A stretch of DNA of 64,000 bases. It comes from Hemileia vastatrix. Its lineage: Eukaryota; Basidiomycota; Pucciniomycetes; Pucciniales; Zaghouaniaceae. The position numbers and the translations under genes were made by a program. This document shows positions 22,170 through 34,600 of the stretch, in pieces. Under the pieces are notes generated by a model, which saw nothing but the letters and a program-made list of their open reading frames with translations, was not told where the DNA came from and did not search any database. Within the stretch, counting starts at the first letter, position 1. Each line of letters starts with the position of its first letter. The DNA is taken from positions 1 through 64,000 of the forward strand of contig JASXTE010000256.1 of assembly GCA_030280995.1 (NCBI GenBank), given 5' to 3'.

Positions 22170-23798
22170 ATTGCTTGGTCTGTGGCATTGGGAAGAGAGA
22201 GTGAGGGGAAGGCAGAGGGTTTGGGTTTTCGTAAGATGAGTGGGTGGGTGGGTGGAGGAGAGTGAAAATTAGAAGTCAGCCTACAAAGTCCTTTTAACAA
22301 GAATGTATGCGCATCGGAATTGATGATTTCTTTCTCTGATTATGGCAATGAACTCGATTGACCAACTGATTCATTACGCAGATGAGCTCGACATGCAAAA
22401 GTGAGAGGGCAGGCAAATCGGGCTGAGTCGTTCGGAAAAGGCATCTCGCTGCCATCTGACCTAAAGTTCCGAGCTGACGGACGACACATGCTCTGGTCTT
22501 CTGCGCTCTCTCTATCTTTTTTCAATGTGAATAAAGATACGCAGCTGCATGTTGAATGTTTGTTTTCCCATCTTTGACCTACCCCCTTCTCTCGAGCCTC
22601 CCTTCTGGACCCCTCTCCCGTGCAGATCGATCCTTGATTTCGAACATTGACACTCACCTTCTCTTTCTCTTTCCCAGTGATGCTTCCACGACTTCGTCTT
22701 CTCTCTGTCTTGCAGAATGGACGCCTGCATTTGATCTGGTAGAGGATCTAGAGGGTGCTTGAGATTGCGTTGAGGTGGTGGTTGTCGTAGCGTTATTGAT
22801 GGTTTCAGGAGAAGGACTGAGCAACCTTGACGGAACTCTCCTGTTTCTTGAGGAATTGATCTTCGTTCAGTCATCGTTACGAGCCGAATTGGGGATTTGG
22901 TTTGAGAGTGCGCAACGTGAAGGGGAGATGAGAGGGAGAGAGAGGGGGTACGGGTACGGCTGGGTGAGAAAGTTTGAAAAGAGAGGAGTTTTGAACCTGG
23001 AAGACTAGTTAAAGTTTCAGTGTTCAGATCTTTCTCTCTTGTGTTCTCTTTTGAGGTTGAAGCAGGTTGAGAAGGGATGAGGGATGAGGTCGGATCTTGA
23101 TGACTTAAAAGATCATTTTTGATGTGTGTGGTGTGGGAAGAAGGAGTGAAGAGGAGACTCTACCGTCGCCATCTTTCATATCTCAGATCCTCGCTCGCAC
23201 TTAGAAGGTTTTGAGTAATAAGATATTCAATACATGGTCATCTTGTTTTTCTCATCTACCCAATTCTTCAGAATTCAGAGTGAATCACGATCGAAGTGAC
23301 TGCTTGTTTTCCCAGCTCGGCGTAGTAAATGTCGTTGTCGAAGATCTTGTTGCTATTTCCTTCTTGCTCTCAACCTAATTCCCATTCTATCTTGTCATCT
23401 TTAATTCATTGGTACAGCTCAGTTCCGTCTAATTCACATTCACAAGTCTCAAGAATTACAGCAAAAGAGAGAAAGAGATTCGAGAACCAAGTCTAAAGCT
23501 AGACCAGAGCACAGCACAGGGATCTTCTTACTATCTCAGCTTTCTTTCCTCGCTCTTCTCTCTTGTCTCTTGTCTCATTCTTAATCCTCAAGTATATAAG
23601 TCATATTTAAGTCGTCATATATTCACACACAACAAGTCTCTCTAATACCTAATCTGGCTTTGGTCTTCCTCATCACGCCAATCCTCAACCTCAAGGTCGA
23701 TCGATTCCTTCGAATCGACTTGAACATCTCAACTGATTCTCTTCTGCAACCAATCGATACTACAATTCTAGTGCTCAATTCAATCCAATCCAACAGCA
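22170..23798. other. Long divergent intergenic region with a G-rich repeat and a TATA-like element
   Basis: 1629 bp between divergent genes. It includes a (TGGG)n tract at 22241-22254, a minus-strand segment with a good donor at 22657 that could be a leader exon of the Ser-rich gene, and tataag at 23595-23600, about 200 bp upstream of the PUF gene start. No confident coding exon was found. Confidence 0.5.
22241..22254 (+). repeat. (TGGG)n tract, possible G-quadruplex
   Basis: TGGGTGGGTGGGTGG with more G-runs on both sides (GAGGGGAAGGCAGAGGG upstream, GGAGGAG downstream). It lies just upstream of the Ser-rich gene start, in the divergent promoter. Confidence 0.6.
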
Positions 23799-26700
23799 AT
23801 GTCTCAGGAAAACCATCCTGGTGAGTCCACACATCTTCTTCCTCTCTCCACCTCCTCCATCTCTCCCTTTGTGCCCTGGATCGCTCGCTATCTGCAATGC
23901 AAGACCCCATTCCAATCGCTCATTCTAACTTTAATTCATCTCTACCAACTCACGAATCCCGACCTGGCCTCCATCAGATTCAAACTTGGCTTCCAGATTC
24001 AATCCTTCTCTTTTCTCTTCAAGAAGGTCAGTTCGCCATTTTCATTCCCTGATCAATTGCTCATCTCCTTTCATAGCTTCCTCTTCCTCTCCCATACTGA
24101 CTTCGATTTCACTCGTATTCTTCTTCATCTTTACCTCTTTCCCTTATCCCTTTCTCAGAGCAAGGCAAATCCAAGCCGACGAGGGAATCTATCGTCCTTC
24201 AGCACCTAATCTCTCAGACACTCAGCAATCATCAGAAGATCTGCATCAAGATACAAGTCAACTCCCACAGAGGAGAGCTCGTGCTGGGACTCTAGACATG
24301 GTGAGTCTCCGAACTTTGATAGAGGATACTGTCTCTTGCTTAAGATACAATCGATTGCGAGAGAAAGCTGCATCCTCTGGAATGGAATTGGTGGGAAGAT
24401 GGACGCAGAGACACCCATCGTCTACGAATGCTGTAGATCTCAAGGTCTGATTTCTTTCCTCTAATTATCCAATTTGTCATGCAAATGTATCTGATCATCT
24501 AACTCGATCTGCGCTCTTCCATTCTCACAGGAGCGACCTGCACCATCTCCCCCTTCTTCTCATTCTGGAATTTCGCCTCAACCTCGAAACCGACTTCGTT
24601 CTGGATCCTTGACGACCCTTCCCAGTATCGGTCCAAGCATCTGGAGAGAATCTGGACCAGAGATGAATGAAGCCAGCCCCGTCGACACTTCTGCTTGGCT
24701 TAGCGAAAGAAATCCTTCTTCCAACGCTTCAAACACTTCAGCTTCGATCTCTAATCTACAGAACAGACTCAGAGCAAACACTATGGCCGCAGGAGCGAGA
24801 TCTGTTGGAAATGAAGACGAATTCGAATCAGGAGGAGGGGAACTCGGCCAGTCCAATCGTTCAGCTTTGAACTCTCAAGGAAGATTGAGAAGTTCTACTT
24901 ATGCTATCAAGACTGTCGGTTTTGGAGGTCCAAATACTTTCGGGTCTTCCAATTCTTCAAACTACGAATACGATGATCATCAAGGTGACTCTCTCGGACC
25001 AAGAAGTCGTTCAAACTCCCAGTCTCTCTCGAACGTAGCCTCTGGAAATCAATCTCCATCTGGTATGCCTTCGGGAGGATCTGCTGCTTCTCTAGCAAGT
25101 GCTGCTCTTCATAGCAGACTTGGGGCTTTGTCGATCGAAGAAACTCAACCTTCTCTTCAAGCAATGAGACCAAGAGCTACCACCATCAACCTTCAAGGTG
25201 GCTTCAACTATTCAAGTCGACCTGCTTCTTCCTTCGCCCTTTCATCTCTAGCAGAAAGAGAACCTCCTCAATTCGAGAACAATTTCTCTTCTAATCCAAC
25301 CAATACCATCAACGATATCGACGTGATTACGGCTTTCGCCATGGAGAACGGCCTTGATCCAAAAATCTTTGCTCAGGCCGTAGAAGCCAGTGGCCTCTCG
25401 AATGTCTTGTCTTCTTCTTCTTCTTCTCTCGCTGGAAATAATTCAAATCCATCCAAGCAAGGTAGATTAAGAGCTGGTACCGTCGCAACTCTGGGAGGAC
25501 CAGGAGCTGGACAGAGAATGAGACAAGAGCTGGAATTGATGAGATTGAACGCAAGTAATCAAGCTTCCGGAATCAGTCATTCTCTTCGTGAAGGTGGAAA
25601 AGAACTGGACCAAGCCTTCGATTTAGCAAAAGGTGCTGGCTTAGGAGCTCCTTATGGCTCTGTCTCTTCTCATCATCTATCTTCGATGAACGACGATTCG
25701 TCAATTCACGATCTAGCTGCTCGAGGTATAGCTCCCTCAACTCCCGGTGGATCTTCGAACCAACCTGGATTCAATACTCCTGGAGGAATCTCGTTACAAG
25801 GAAGCTCTAATGGTCAAACTCCTAATCGAAGTCTTTGGATCGGAAATCTGGATTCAACCACTACTGGTCAAGAACTGATGCAAGTCTTTGCTCCTTATGG
25901 TGCGATCGAAAGTCTCAGATTACTTCCCGAAAAGGTAAGTTCATTTCGAGCAGGATTTCATTCAAAAATAGAGGCATACATTCAACATTATCTGACTACC
26001 CTTCGTCTCTTCTCCCATCACCTCCATCAGGAATGCGGTTTCGTAAACTTTGTCGAGATCGCCGACGCTGTTCGAGCCAGAGATGACGTTCTCAATAGAC
26101 TAGGTGGTAGGATCGGTTCGTCTTCGACTGGACCAGATGGACCTGTTCGCATTGGGTACGGGAAAATCGATGCAGTTTCGACTGGCTCTGGTGGCACGCC
26201 AGGCGTTCCGACTCCGTCTCGTCTTTTCCCTAGTACTCCTGGAATGGGAATGGATTCCGTGCCAGGTACTCCAGGAACAGGTGAATCCCCTGGTGTTCCA
26301 ACTAGAGCTCTTTGGATAGGAAGCATTCCTGCTTCGACTTCCACCAACTCTCTTCTCAATCTCTTCGCTCCTTTCGGGCCTATCGAAAGTGTCAGAATTC
26401 TCACTCACAAGAACTGTGGTTTCATCAACTTTGAAAGAGTCGACGATGCTGTCAGAGCTCGCAAGGCTTTGAATGGAAGAGATGCTTTGGGAACTGAAGT
26501 TGGAGCTGTCCGAGTGGGATTCGCCAAAGTACCAATCAAGAACATGGAGGAGAGCTTCTCCAATCTCGAGTCTACCAGTGGATTCGCTGAAGCTTTGAGT
26601 CAACTTCAAACACTCAAGGGATCGAATCTGGTTTCTGCTGAAGAACAATTGGAATCCGGAAACTTGGAAGACTACAGAAGTAACATGGTTTTGAACCTCA

Positions 26701-28674
26701 TGCATCTTCAACGCCAACAGCTTCAGCAATCTCAACCAACCTCAAGCAATGGATCTACTACAGCAACCGCTCATGCCTCCTCTGAATCGAGGAGCTCAGG
26801 AACTGGAGTCGGCGGATTGGGAAATGCTACTCAAACTCTTCCTGGGACTTCTGCTTCGAACAGCATCGTCCCTAGTAGCGATAAAGGTGGTGTTCCTCTA
26901 CCTGCCGAGATGATTCCCAGAGCTACTATCTCCGATCAACAGCTCATGATGAGAGAGTTGAGCGAAGGAGAACCTGAATACGTCATCGAACAAGACGTGG
27001 CTTCGGTAGCAGATTTCAGACCTCCAGTCACTTACTATTCTTCGATCCCTCTAGTCTCTGAAGTCTCTTCGAATCGTAGATTCGACACTGCAAGACTTAG
27101 AGATCTCAGAAAGACGATGGATTCTGGTTCTTGCACTGTGGAAGACATCGATTCGATGGCTCTGGAATTCATCAACGACATCGTAGATTTAGCTTCAGAT
27201 TACATTGGCAACACGGTAGTTCAAAAGTTCTTCGAGAACTGCTCCGAACCCGTCAAGTTGACCATGTTGGAAAGGATCTCTCCTCACCTAGCTATGATTG
27301 GAATTCACAAGAATGGAACTTGGGCTGCTCAAAAGATTATAGATTCAGCAAAGACTCCCGAACAGATCAACATCGTAGCTCAACATCTTAGACCTTACGT
27401 ACCTCCTCTATTACTAGATCAATTCGGAAATTATGTAGTTCAATGTGTCATGCCATTCAAAGACCCGGGATGCAATTTCGTCTTCGATGCAATGATGGAT
27501 AGATGCTGGGAAGTAGCTCAAGGTAGATTCGGTGCTAGATCCATGAGAGCATGTCTAGAGAATTCTCAAGTCTCGAAACTTCAACAGAAAAGAGTTGCAA
27601 TCTCCATCGTTTTAAATTCGGTTCCATTAGCAACCAGTCCAAACGGAACTTTACTCTTGACTTGGTTATTGGATCAATCAAACTTGCCTGGTAGATATAG
27701 ATTATTGACTCCCAGATTCCAACCTCATCTGATTCAACTTTGTACCCACAAGTTGGCTAGTTTGGCAGTCCTTAGGATCGTCAACCAGAAGAATGATCCG
27801 GAATCTAGTAAGAGAATCGTCAAGTCTATCTTCGAAAGCTCTGATGAAAAGGTCTTGGAGGAGATTCTGACTGATCAGGTGAGTGTGCGACCAAGATAGA
27901 ACCAAAGTTGGCAAGAGTTCCGACGAACAAGACAACTTTGCTGATCCTTTCTCGATTTCTCATTTCCTCCCATAGGTTCATGGATCTCAGTTCATTACGA
28001 AAGTCCTCTGCAGCACCACTCTCGATCAAGATGACAAGCCTCGATACATTGAAATGGTCAAGAGAATCGTCTTGGAACACAAGCTCTCTGGAGTTCCAGC
28101 CTATCGTAGATTGATCGAAGATCTTGGGCTACCAATCCCACCACCACCAGGAGGACAACTCGTTGGAAACAACAACAACCACTTGAGTTCGATGGGTTCG
28201 GAAGCTGGATTCTCTTCCCCTTCTTCTTATGGAGAACAAGGAGTGCTTATGAATCAAATGCATCACCAAGGTTTCGGAGGAGCACCTCTTCCTCGAGGTG
28301 GAAACGGCATGTCTCAATCAATGTCATTCCCTCAATTCGGTAGATCTGCAAGCATAGATTCTTTCAACCCTTATTCTTCTCCACCTTCTGTCTATCAAGG
28401 ACAATCTCCTCTTCAAGGAATGTCTCATTCAGCAAGTGTCAATTCGAACCTAGGGTTCAGTCCAGTCTCTGCTCATCAACCTTCTCAGCGATTTGCACCA
28501 ATCACTCCAAGATCAGCTGGTAGAGACAATGGAGGATATGGTTCTCCATACGCCAATCTTGCAAGTCTTCAGAGCCCACAAAACTATGGAATGCAGATGT
28601 CTCCTCAGAACAATTTCCATCCTTACGCTGCTGGTCCTCCACCTCAACAACAACAGCAACATCAACGATGGTAA
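23799..28674 (+). CDS. Jsn1/Puf2-type RNA-binding protein: two RRMs plus PUF repeats
   Basis: Exons are 23799-23820, 23904-24026, 24176-24300, 24531-25934, 26031-27878 and 27976-28674, about 1406 residues. Exon 3 could instead read through to 24444 in the same frame, adding 48 residues. RRM1 starts near residue 524 (RSLWIGNLDST, CGFVNFVEIADAV) and RRM2 near 650 (RALWIGSIPAST, NCGFINFERVDDAVRARKAL). PUF repeats follow from about 900 to 1215 (SDYIGNTVVQKFFENCSEPV, KNGTWAAQKIID, QFGNYVVQCVM, FGARSMRACLE, HGSQFITKVL). This RRM plus PUF layout is that of yeast Jsn1/Puf1 and Puf2, which bind mRNAs, many for membrane or mitochondria-linked proteins. The flanks are Ser/Gly/Gln-rich and the tail is Pro/Gln-rich. 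The 5' small exons are less sure: acceptors of exons 2 and 3 both read AAG. Confidence 0.88.
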
Positions 28675-29778
28675 TCGATTTGAAAATACTTCTCTCAAGT
28701 TTTCATTGCAAATGGGTTTTTGGGTGTGGTTCCTTTGTTATCTTTTCAAGCAATCTATAGAAGTCTTCCTTTCAATTCGATTCAGCTACCATCTCTTTAC
28801 CAATCTTTCAAGAACAATCTCCCTCGTCAAGCATATAACAAAGCTTCTCATCATGCAAATCTTTCTCTCAAGTCTCGATCTATTTCTCTTTTTCTCTTTT
28901 TTTAACGAACTCAAAACAAAACAAAACAAAAAATTAAGCAAGCTCATACAACAAGAGCATTGCCGTTTCGAATTCTTTTCCCTTAAACTGAACAACTCTT
29001 TTCCTGTTTATCCTGTTCTCTTTTCCGCTTCAAGTTTTATCGTCTCTTTGAAACCCAAACATCATCATCTATCTTCATCATCATCATCTCGATTCCTCCA
29101 CACAATCAGCTCAAGTCATTATTCTTTTGCACTGGTTGCCTAATGTATTCTCACCTCTTTTCTCAAGCTTTCCTTCGCTTTCTCTATTAAACGTAAATAC
29201 GAAAGTCAAGGGCCTGATTCCAATACCTCGTCAAACAAAGAAAGACTCTCGTCGAATCTACTCCTCTGGGTATCAAATCAAAAAGTCACTTTAAAAACTT
29301 CATCCTCCTCATCACACACGAATTCTGTTTTGAAAATCTATGTCCATCTCAATTTAAATCTCAACTTTTGTCTCTACTTTGATCTGCTTCTCGATGTGGT
29401 GTGAACAAATTGAACAGGAGTGAAAGGAAAATCCATTACGTTCTTGGGTAGAAAATGTACAACAAGGAGAAAGAACACCAAGGGAGCCGAAAGAAGAGTG
29501 AATAACTAAACCGTGATATTAACTGGACCAAAGTGAAAGATGCTATGTGAAATTGCTTCGAGGATTTACTGATGGTGATAAGAGAGAGTTTCCGAATATG
29601 AGAAGTCGAGAAAACGGGAGAAGTTCTGAGAAATTGGGAGCCGATCGAGGCACTACGAATCGGAAAAGTTCCAATCTGTGCAATCTAAAGCAGTGGAGGA
29701 GGTAAATAAAAGATGTAAAAAGAGAAGAGAAGTCAATTGATAAGAAAATCAAAAGCCAAAGCTGATTCCCTAATCGCT
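28675..29778. other. Intergenic, convergent 3' ends, AT-rich
   Basis: 1104 bp between the PUF gene (+) and ATG15 (-). T-rich text and a short (AAAAC)n run near 28913-28933. Open frames here are AT-rich and not coding in character. Confidence 0.55.
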
Positions 29779-31545
29779 CTACTCACCTCTACAAGCATCC
29801 TCGCTTCTTCTCATGGGCACTTCACCAAGAGGACCATCATCATTATCTTTATCATCATCACTTTGCCAAGGCCATTTCCAAAAGACCTTTGCCTCTCCAT
29901 CTCCATTTCCATCTTGATCTTTCGAAGGTTTCTTTCCACTCCACCAACCAGCTTTTTTACCATTAACTTTCTTATCCCAATCCATAGTCAAAAGATCATC
30001 TACCAATACACCAATCCTATGACTAGCAATACCTTTTGACCAACCCAATTTCCCCACTGTATCATAAACTATAGATTTACCAGAATGACATCTAGATTCC
30101 ATTGCATAACCTGCAGTTGCACAAGGAGAAGTAACACCATTACATTCTCCCATTGCAATTGTATCCGCAGTATTATAAACATGAGTAATAGGTAAAGAAG
30201 AAATTGGAGATTCATTAGGGGTTTTTCCTTGGAGGTAAAGGTAAATGTAATCTTTGAGCTGCAATTCTATCCCCTGGAGCTTCAAATGTAACAGTTGGTA
30301 AACCGAAAGTCATTCCTAAAAGTGCAGATAAAGCTCCACCTAGAGAATGTCCAGTGATCCAAATGTTTGAATCTGGATAGGAATAGGAAATGTTATTGTA
30401 TAAATCCGTAGTGGCTGGATAATAGACTGATTTCTCAATCAAGGCTTTCTCTACACAGGTTTGACCACATTGTCCATCCGATTTGATAACAATCGCAAAC
30501 CGTAGGGCCAGGTCCAAGAAACTCTGGCACAACAGCATGAGAATAGAAGATTGTCCTAGGAGAGAGAGAGAGAGAGAGACGAGGGCAGATTAGAAAGATA
30601 GAAGCTATCTCAAGCTTCCACTCCTGGATCGTATCTCTCGAGATCTCCACTGATACTCACATTCATCTTGTCTCTCTTTGCAGTGTCTCCGCCACCTGGG
30701 AGTAGAGCAGCGCTTGTACCTTTGAGAGCCACTACGATTGTACTATTGTCTGGAGTGACAAAGACATGCCCTCTGATTCCATCTTCGACCCAACCGAACG
30801 AGTCAGTCTGAGGAGTGAGAACATTGTAAGAAGACAGATTGTTCTCCAAGTTAGTTGAATCTCAACTGCAATCTCGGAGAGATGATAGCTGAGATTGAGG
30901 TTCTAATCTCTCTCCACTTCTCTCCCGTCTCCTATCATTTTGGCTACTCACCAAATTGAAGCCGCCAAAGCCAGGTTCCCATCTAGAAGTATCGTTATCG
31001 TAAGCCTGACTAGCCATTTTAGCCAGAGCTAACAGAGTAGGTCTATGATCTACATCTGGAGCGTCAATTTCTACATCATCCCAATCCAAAGCGTCTTGAG
31101 CTGCGCATTGAGCTTTTTCATAACTATTTTCCCTTGCTTTCAGGAAAGCCCTTGGATCTCTAGGTCTAGTGACTACTTGTCTCTTAGACCTCAGGCTTGA
31201 GAAAGTGGGAGGGTAGTTGTCTGAATGATTGTTGTTGTAGGTTGAGTAAGATTGAAGTGGATGATAATCTAATTTTGCAGTCAGATTTGGATAGGAATGA
31301 GTTCCTTTGTGATAGGCTTGTTTCAAAGTGAAGGAATGAGATTTGTAATTTGGAAAGGACGTTGATGGAATGTTGATGAATTGATTGAAAGAGTTCAAGA
31401 TTGTTGAAAAGAGAGAAAGAGAAAAGGAAGATGATCGAGATGATGGTTGGATTGAAGAAGGTGAAGATTGAATTAGAGTTGGATGGAATAAAAGAATCAA
31501 AAGTAGAAGTGTCAGATTCATTCCAAGCCACCTTGGTCGAATCAT
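29779..31545 (-). CDS. ATG15: Atg15-type autophagic/vacuolar phospholipase, with three +1 frame offsets
   Basis: Exons run 31545-30952, 30843-30661 and about 30551-29779. A signal-anchor helix (NLTLLLLILLFHPTLIQ) starts the protein, as in Atg15, which travels through the ER and MVB to the vacuole to lyse autophagic bodies. Family blocks are GIRGHVFVTPDNSTIVVALK, DNLLFSCCCARVSW, TVCDCYQIG, CVEKALIEKSVYYPATTDLY, ITGHSLGGALSALLGMTFGL (lipase Ser in GHSLGG), VTFEAPGDRIAAQRLHLPLP, THVYNTADTIAMGECNGVTS and YAMESRCHSGKSIVYDTV. These blocks lie in different frames. A one-base offset is needed near 30504, 30473 and 30229, each in the +1 direction; without them exon 3 stops early. So either the assembly has errors or the gene is damaged. 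The tail is acidic and disordered. Exon 2 uses a GGAG acceptor. The start codon is 73 bp from that of TRAPPC10. Confidence 0.82.
30559..30579 (-). repeat. (GA)n tract in ATG15 intron 2
   Basis: An uninterrupted GA dinucleotide run. On the coding (minus) strand it is the pyrimidine tract before the acceptor CTCCTAG of ATG15 exon 3. Confidence 0.7.
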
Positions 31546-31618
31546 TCTGGATAGATAGAGGATGAGGATGAGGAGAGAGAGAGAGATTGCAGCTTATCTT
31601 TTACCAGCCACTGCTTCA

Positions 31619-34600
31619 ATGGCTCCATCTACTTCGGCTTCTACTTCTGCTAGTCAAAGTCAGAATAGACCAGAAAGTACAAGCACAAATGCAAGTCATT
31701 CATCTTCAACAGCCAGTGTCAGTCGACCTTCAAGCGTAGGAGTGACAGGGAGCACTCCTTCCAATCGCACCGCTACTTCCAATCCATCATCATCTCTATC
31801 TTCATCTTCAAGGAGTGCGACCATTACTTATTCTGGTTCTCAATCCTTTCTCAATTCTCAATTATGCAATCACGCTCTAAAGGCTCTAGAATCTCAACTC
31901 CCTCTACGTAATCTTCATTGGAGACCTACAATCAAGAACTCTTCCACCACTTCCAATTCTCAATCCTCGACTCAGATCAGAACCATTCAAACTCTACCAG
32001 TCAAATTAACTCCTTTGACTCAATCTAAATCTCATTCTCAAAATGGTCACAGAGTAGAAGATGTTGATGGTAACTCTGATCTGGATCAAGATCATCATCC
32101 ATCCTCTTTATTATCCAAACCTCTAGTCAACATTTACTTTGTAACTACTCAAGATGGTGATTATAGATCCACAATCAGATCAGACATCAGATCTTGGTTG
32201 GCTGCTTTGCAATCTGGGAATGGAAATGGTCAGAATCGAAGTGATAGTCTCAATAGTAACCATTCTTCATCCAATATCTCAAATTCAAGACCTTCGACTC
32301 CAAATCAAGATCCGATTAGAAGAACCTCTTCTCCAATTCAAATGTCTCCTTCTCATTCTTCATCTTCAGCTACTATGTCGATACCTGATTCCAAACCTGA
32401 ATACTTGATAGTCTTACTCAGTTCTCAAGTGGATCCTACTATTGGTGGTAGTAGTGGTACTGCTAGTGGGAATTCTTCTGAGGCTCCAAAACCAACTGGG
32501 GTCTCTAGATTTTATTCAAAGAATTCAAATAGTAATACTTCTTCAAATTCTGCTAACTCGTCTAGTGGGAATCTGGCTTTGGTAGACGCTGGAGCGGCTA
32601 GTATGCTCGAAAAGATGAGAAGCGATTTCGCAGAGAGTACAAAGGAAGCAGCTTCTGGGGCCAAAGGGGTGGCTGCTGTTGCAAAGAGAGAGAGGTGAGT
32701 GAGATATTTAGCTACATAGGTTCCCTATCTTTCTGATTTCGAAGCTGGGGAGGAGCATTTGATCAGAAAAGGATCTAAACCTCGAAGGTCCCTCGTCCAA
32801 AGATTGTTATCAAACTCTCATCATCATTTTTCTCCCTCGCCCCCCCCCCCCCCTCTTCCCTCTTTTTTAAAATTTCAGAGTGATTCACATTTCTCGATTA
32901 CCTCCAGTTTCCGACTCTTCAAGTTTCGCAAGTCAAGATCCGACCATCTTAGCACCTCTAATCACTGCTCTTCGAGAATGTACCACTTCTTCCTTTTCAA
33001 CAGGAGTTAGATCAGTAGAAGAATCCATTTCCAAAAACGAAGAGAAAAGGTTCTTAAGTTCAGGAGGGGAAGAAGAAATGTCAAGAGAAGATTGGTCCCA
33101 ATGGTTTTCTTCTCAAGAAACTTTGGCTAGAACCTTTGAAAGCGTAGGTTTACCTGAAGATGCTTTGATTAGATGGAAAGAAATCGATAGAGCTTTAGGT
33201 CTCAAGAAAAATGTTAGTAATCATTCAAGGAATAGAGATTCTTTAGGTTCTAATTTGGATGGAGAAGGTAGATGTTTACTTTTATTGAATCCTATAGGTC
33301 CACTTCAACCTAATTCGGATTCGAATTCTATTCTATTACCTAATTCTCATATTCCTTTCAATGAAACTCCTGCTAATCTATTATTGAGAAACGATGGTAG
33401 AGCTAATCTCTTCGCTCTTAGATGTCATATCTTTTCAAAGAGAGCCGTTCTCTTGGGAGAACTGGGGAGAGTTGGAGAACTGATGAATGAGACTCCTGGA
33501 TTCTTGGCTAGAGTCAGCGGATTGTTGAAATGGGGAGAAAAGGTGAGTTTCAAAACATCTGTCTTGAGTCAGAGATACGAGCTCTACTATCTGGAGCATG
33601 GAGATTGACGCATTTCTTCCGTTCTATTCCTCACCCTATCGAAACAAAGCTTCTACCTCCTCATTATCGAGAATCATGGACCTTTTCTTCCGCTCTAGAC
33701 ATAGTTGAACAATGTCAAGCCTGGCTCATAGCTCGAGGTGATTTGGAATTAGATGGTGAAAGAGGAGAAGATCAATTAAGTCCTGCTTTTCATAGTTCCA
33801 AAGCTGAACTCCTGGATCTAGCTAGGAGACAATTAGATCGAATAGGAATCTCTGTTGGTCATCTTCCTCAAACTATTCCTTTTAGTCTCAGCTTGGATCC
33901 TTCTCATGGAGTTTCCAATGAAGATGAGAAAGTTGGAAGAGATTTACCTCCTTTACCTTCGGATGAGCAAAGTCAATCGATAGAAACTTCCGGTTTGGGT
34001 TTGGGAAAGAAGATCAGTAGACAGGAACTTTTGAACGCTATTGGAAGTAGAGAAGTTTTTGATTTACAATACGTCACTTTGGCAGAAAGAGTCGTGGCTG
34101 GTTGGATGAACGGAGGGAGGAAAAGGAACGTTTTGAGACTAAGAGCTATCCTTGGTTCTCTTGACTTGTGAGTATTCTCGAGGCTCTTGTTGGATTGTCG
34201 AATTGAGCAAGCGGGTACAAAGTCTCTTGTCTGCGATGTTTCGCTGACGTTGTCGACTTCCAATCTTTTTTCAATCTTTCCCCCTTCTGTAGCCATCGCG
34301 AGAGGTATGCTGCAGCCTATACTACCTTTCTCGCTCTTCCAGAGCCTTATGCTGATGCTCGATGGGATCAGATCGAGGCTCAACTTTTGGTTCGTCAGCT
34401 GGAATGTCATTCTAGACTCAAGAAACCTCGAGATCGAGCTTGGGTGAGCGTAGTGGTAGCTCTCCTTCGATCTCGTCAAAGAGGTTTCCGAGATCAATCG
34501 ATTGGCTTTTTGAATCATCCGGATTCAAAAGAGCAAGAACGAGAATGGTCAGAAGAAGATGAAAGGAGATGGTGGGATTCTACTTATCTCTTCGAAAGTC

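Noticed and set aside
22512..22874. Minus-strand frame starting MTERRSIPQETGEF as a first exon of the Ser-rich gene
   Set aside because: It has a good donor at 22657, but joining it to the acceptor before 22169 gives the wrong phase and a stop; at most a leader exon.
29737..30039. Plus-strand frame opposite ATG15
   Set aside because: Shadow of the ATG15 C-terminal coding region.
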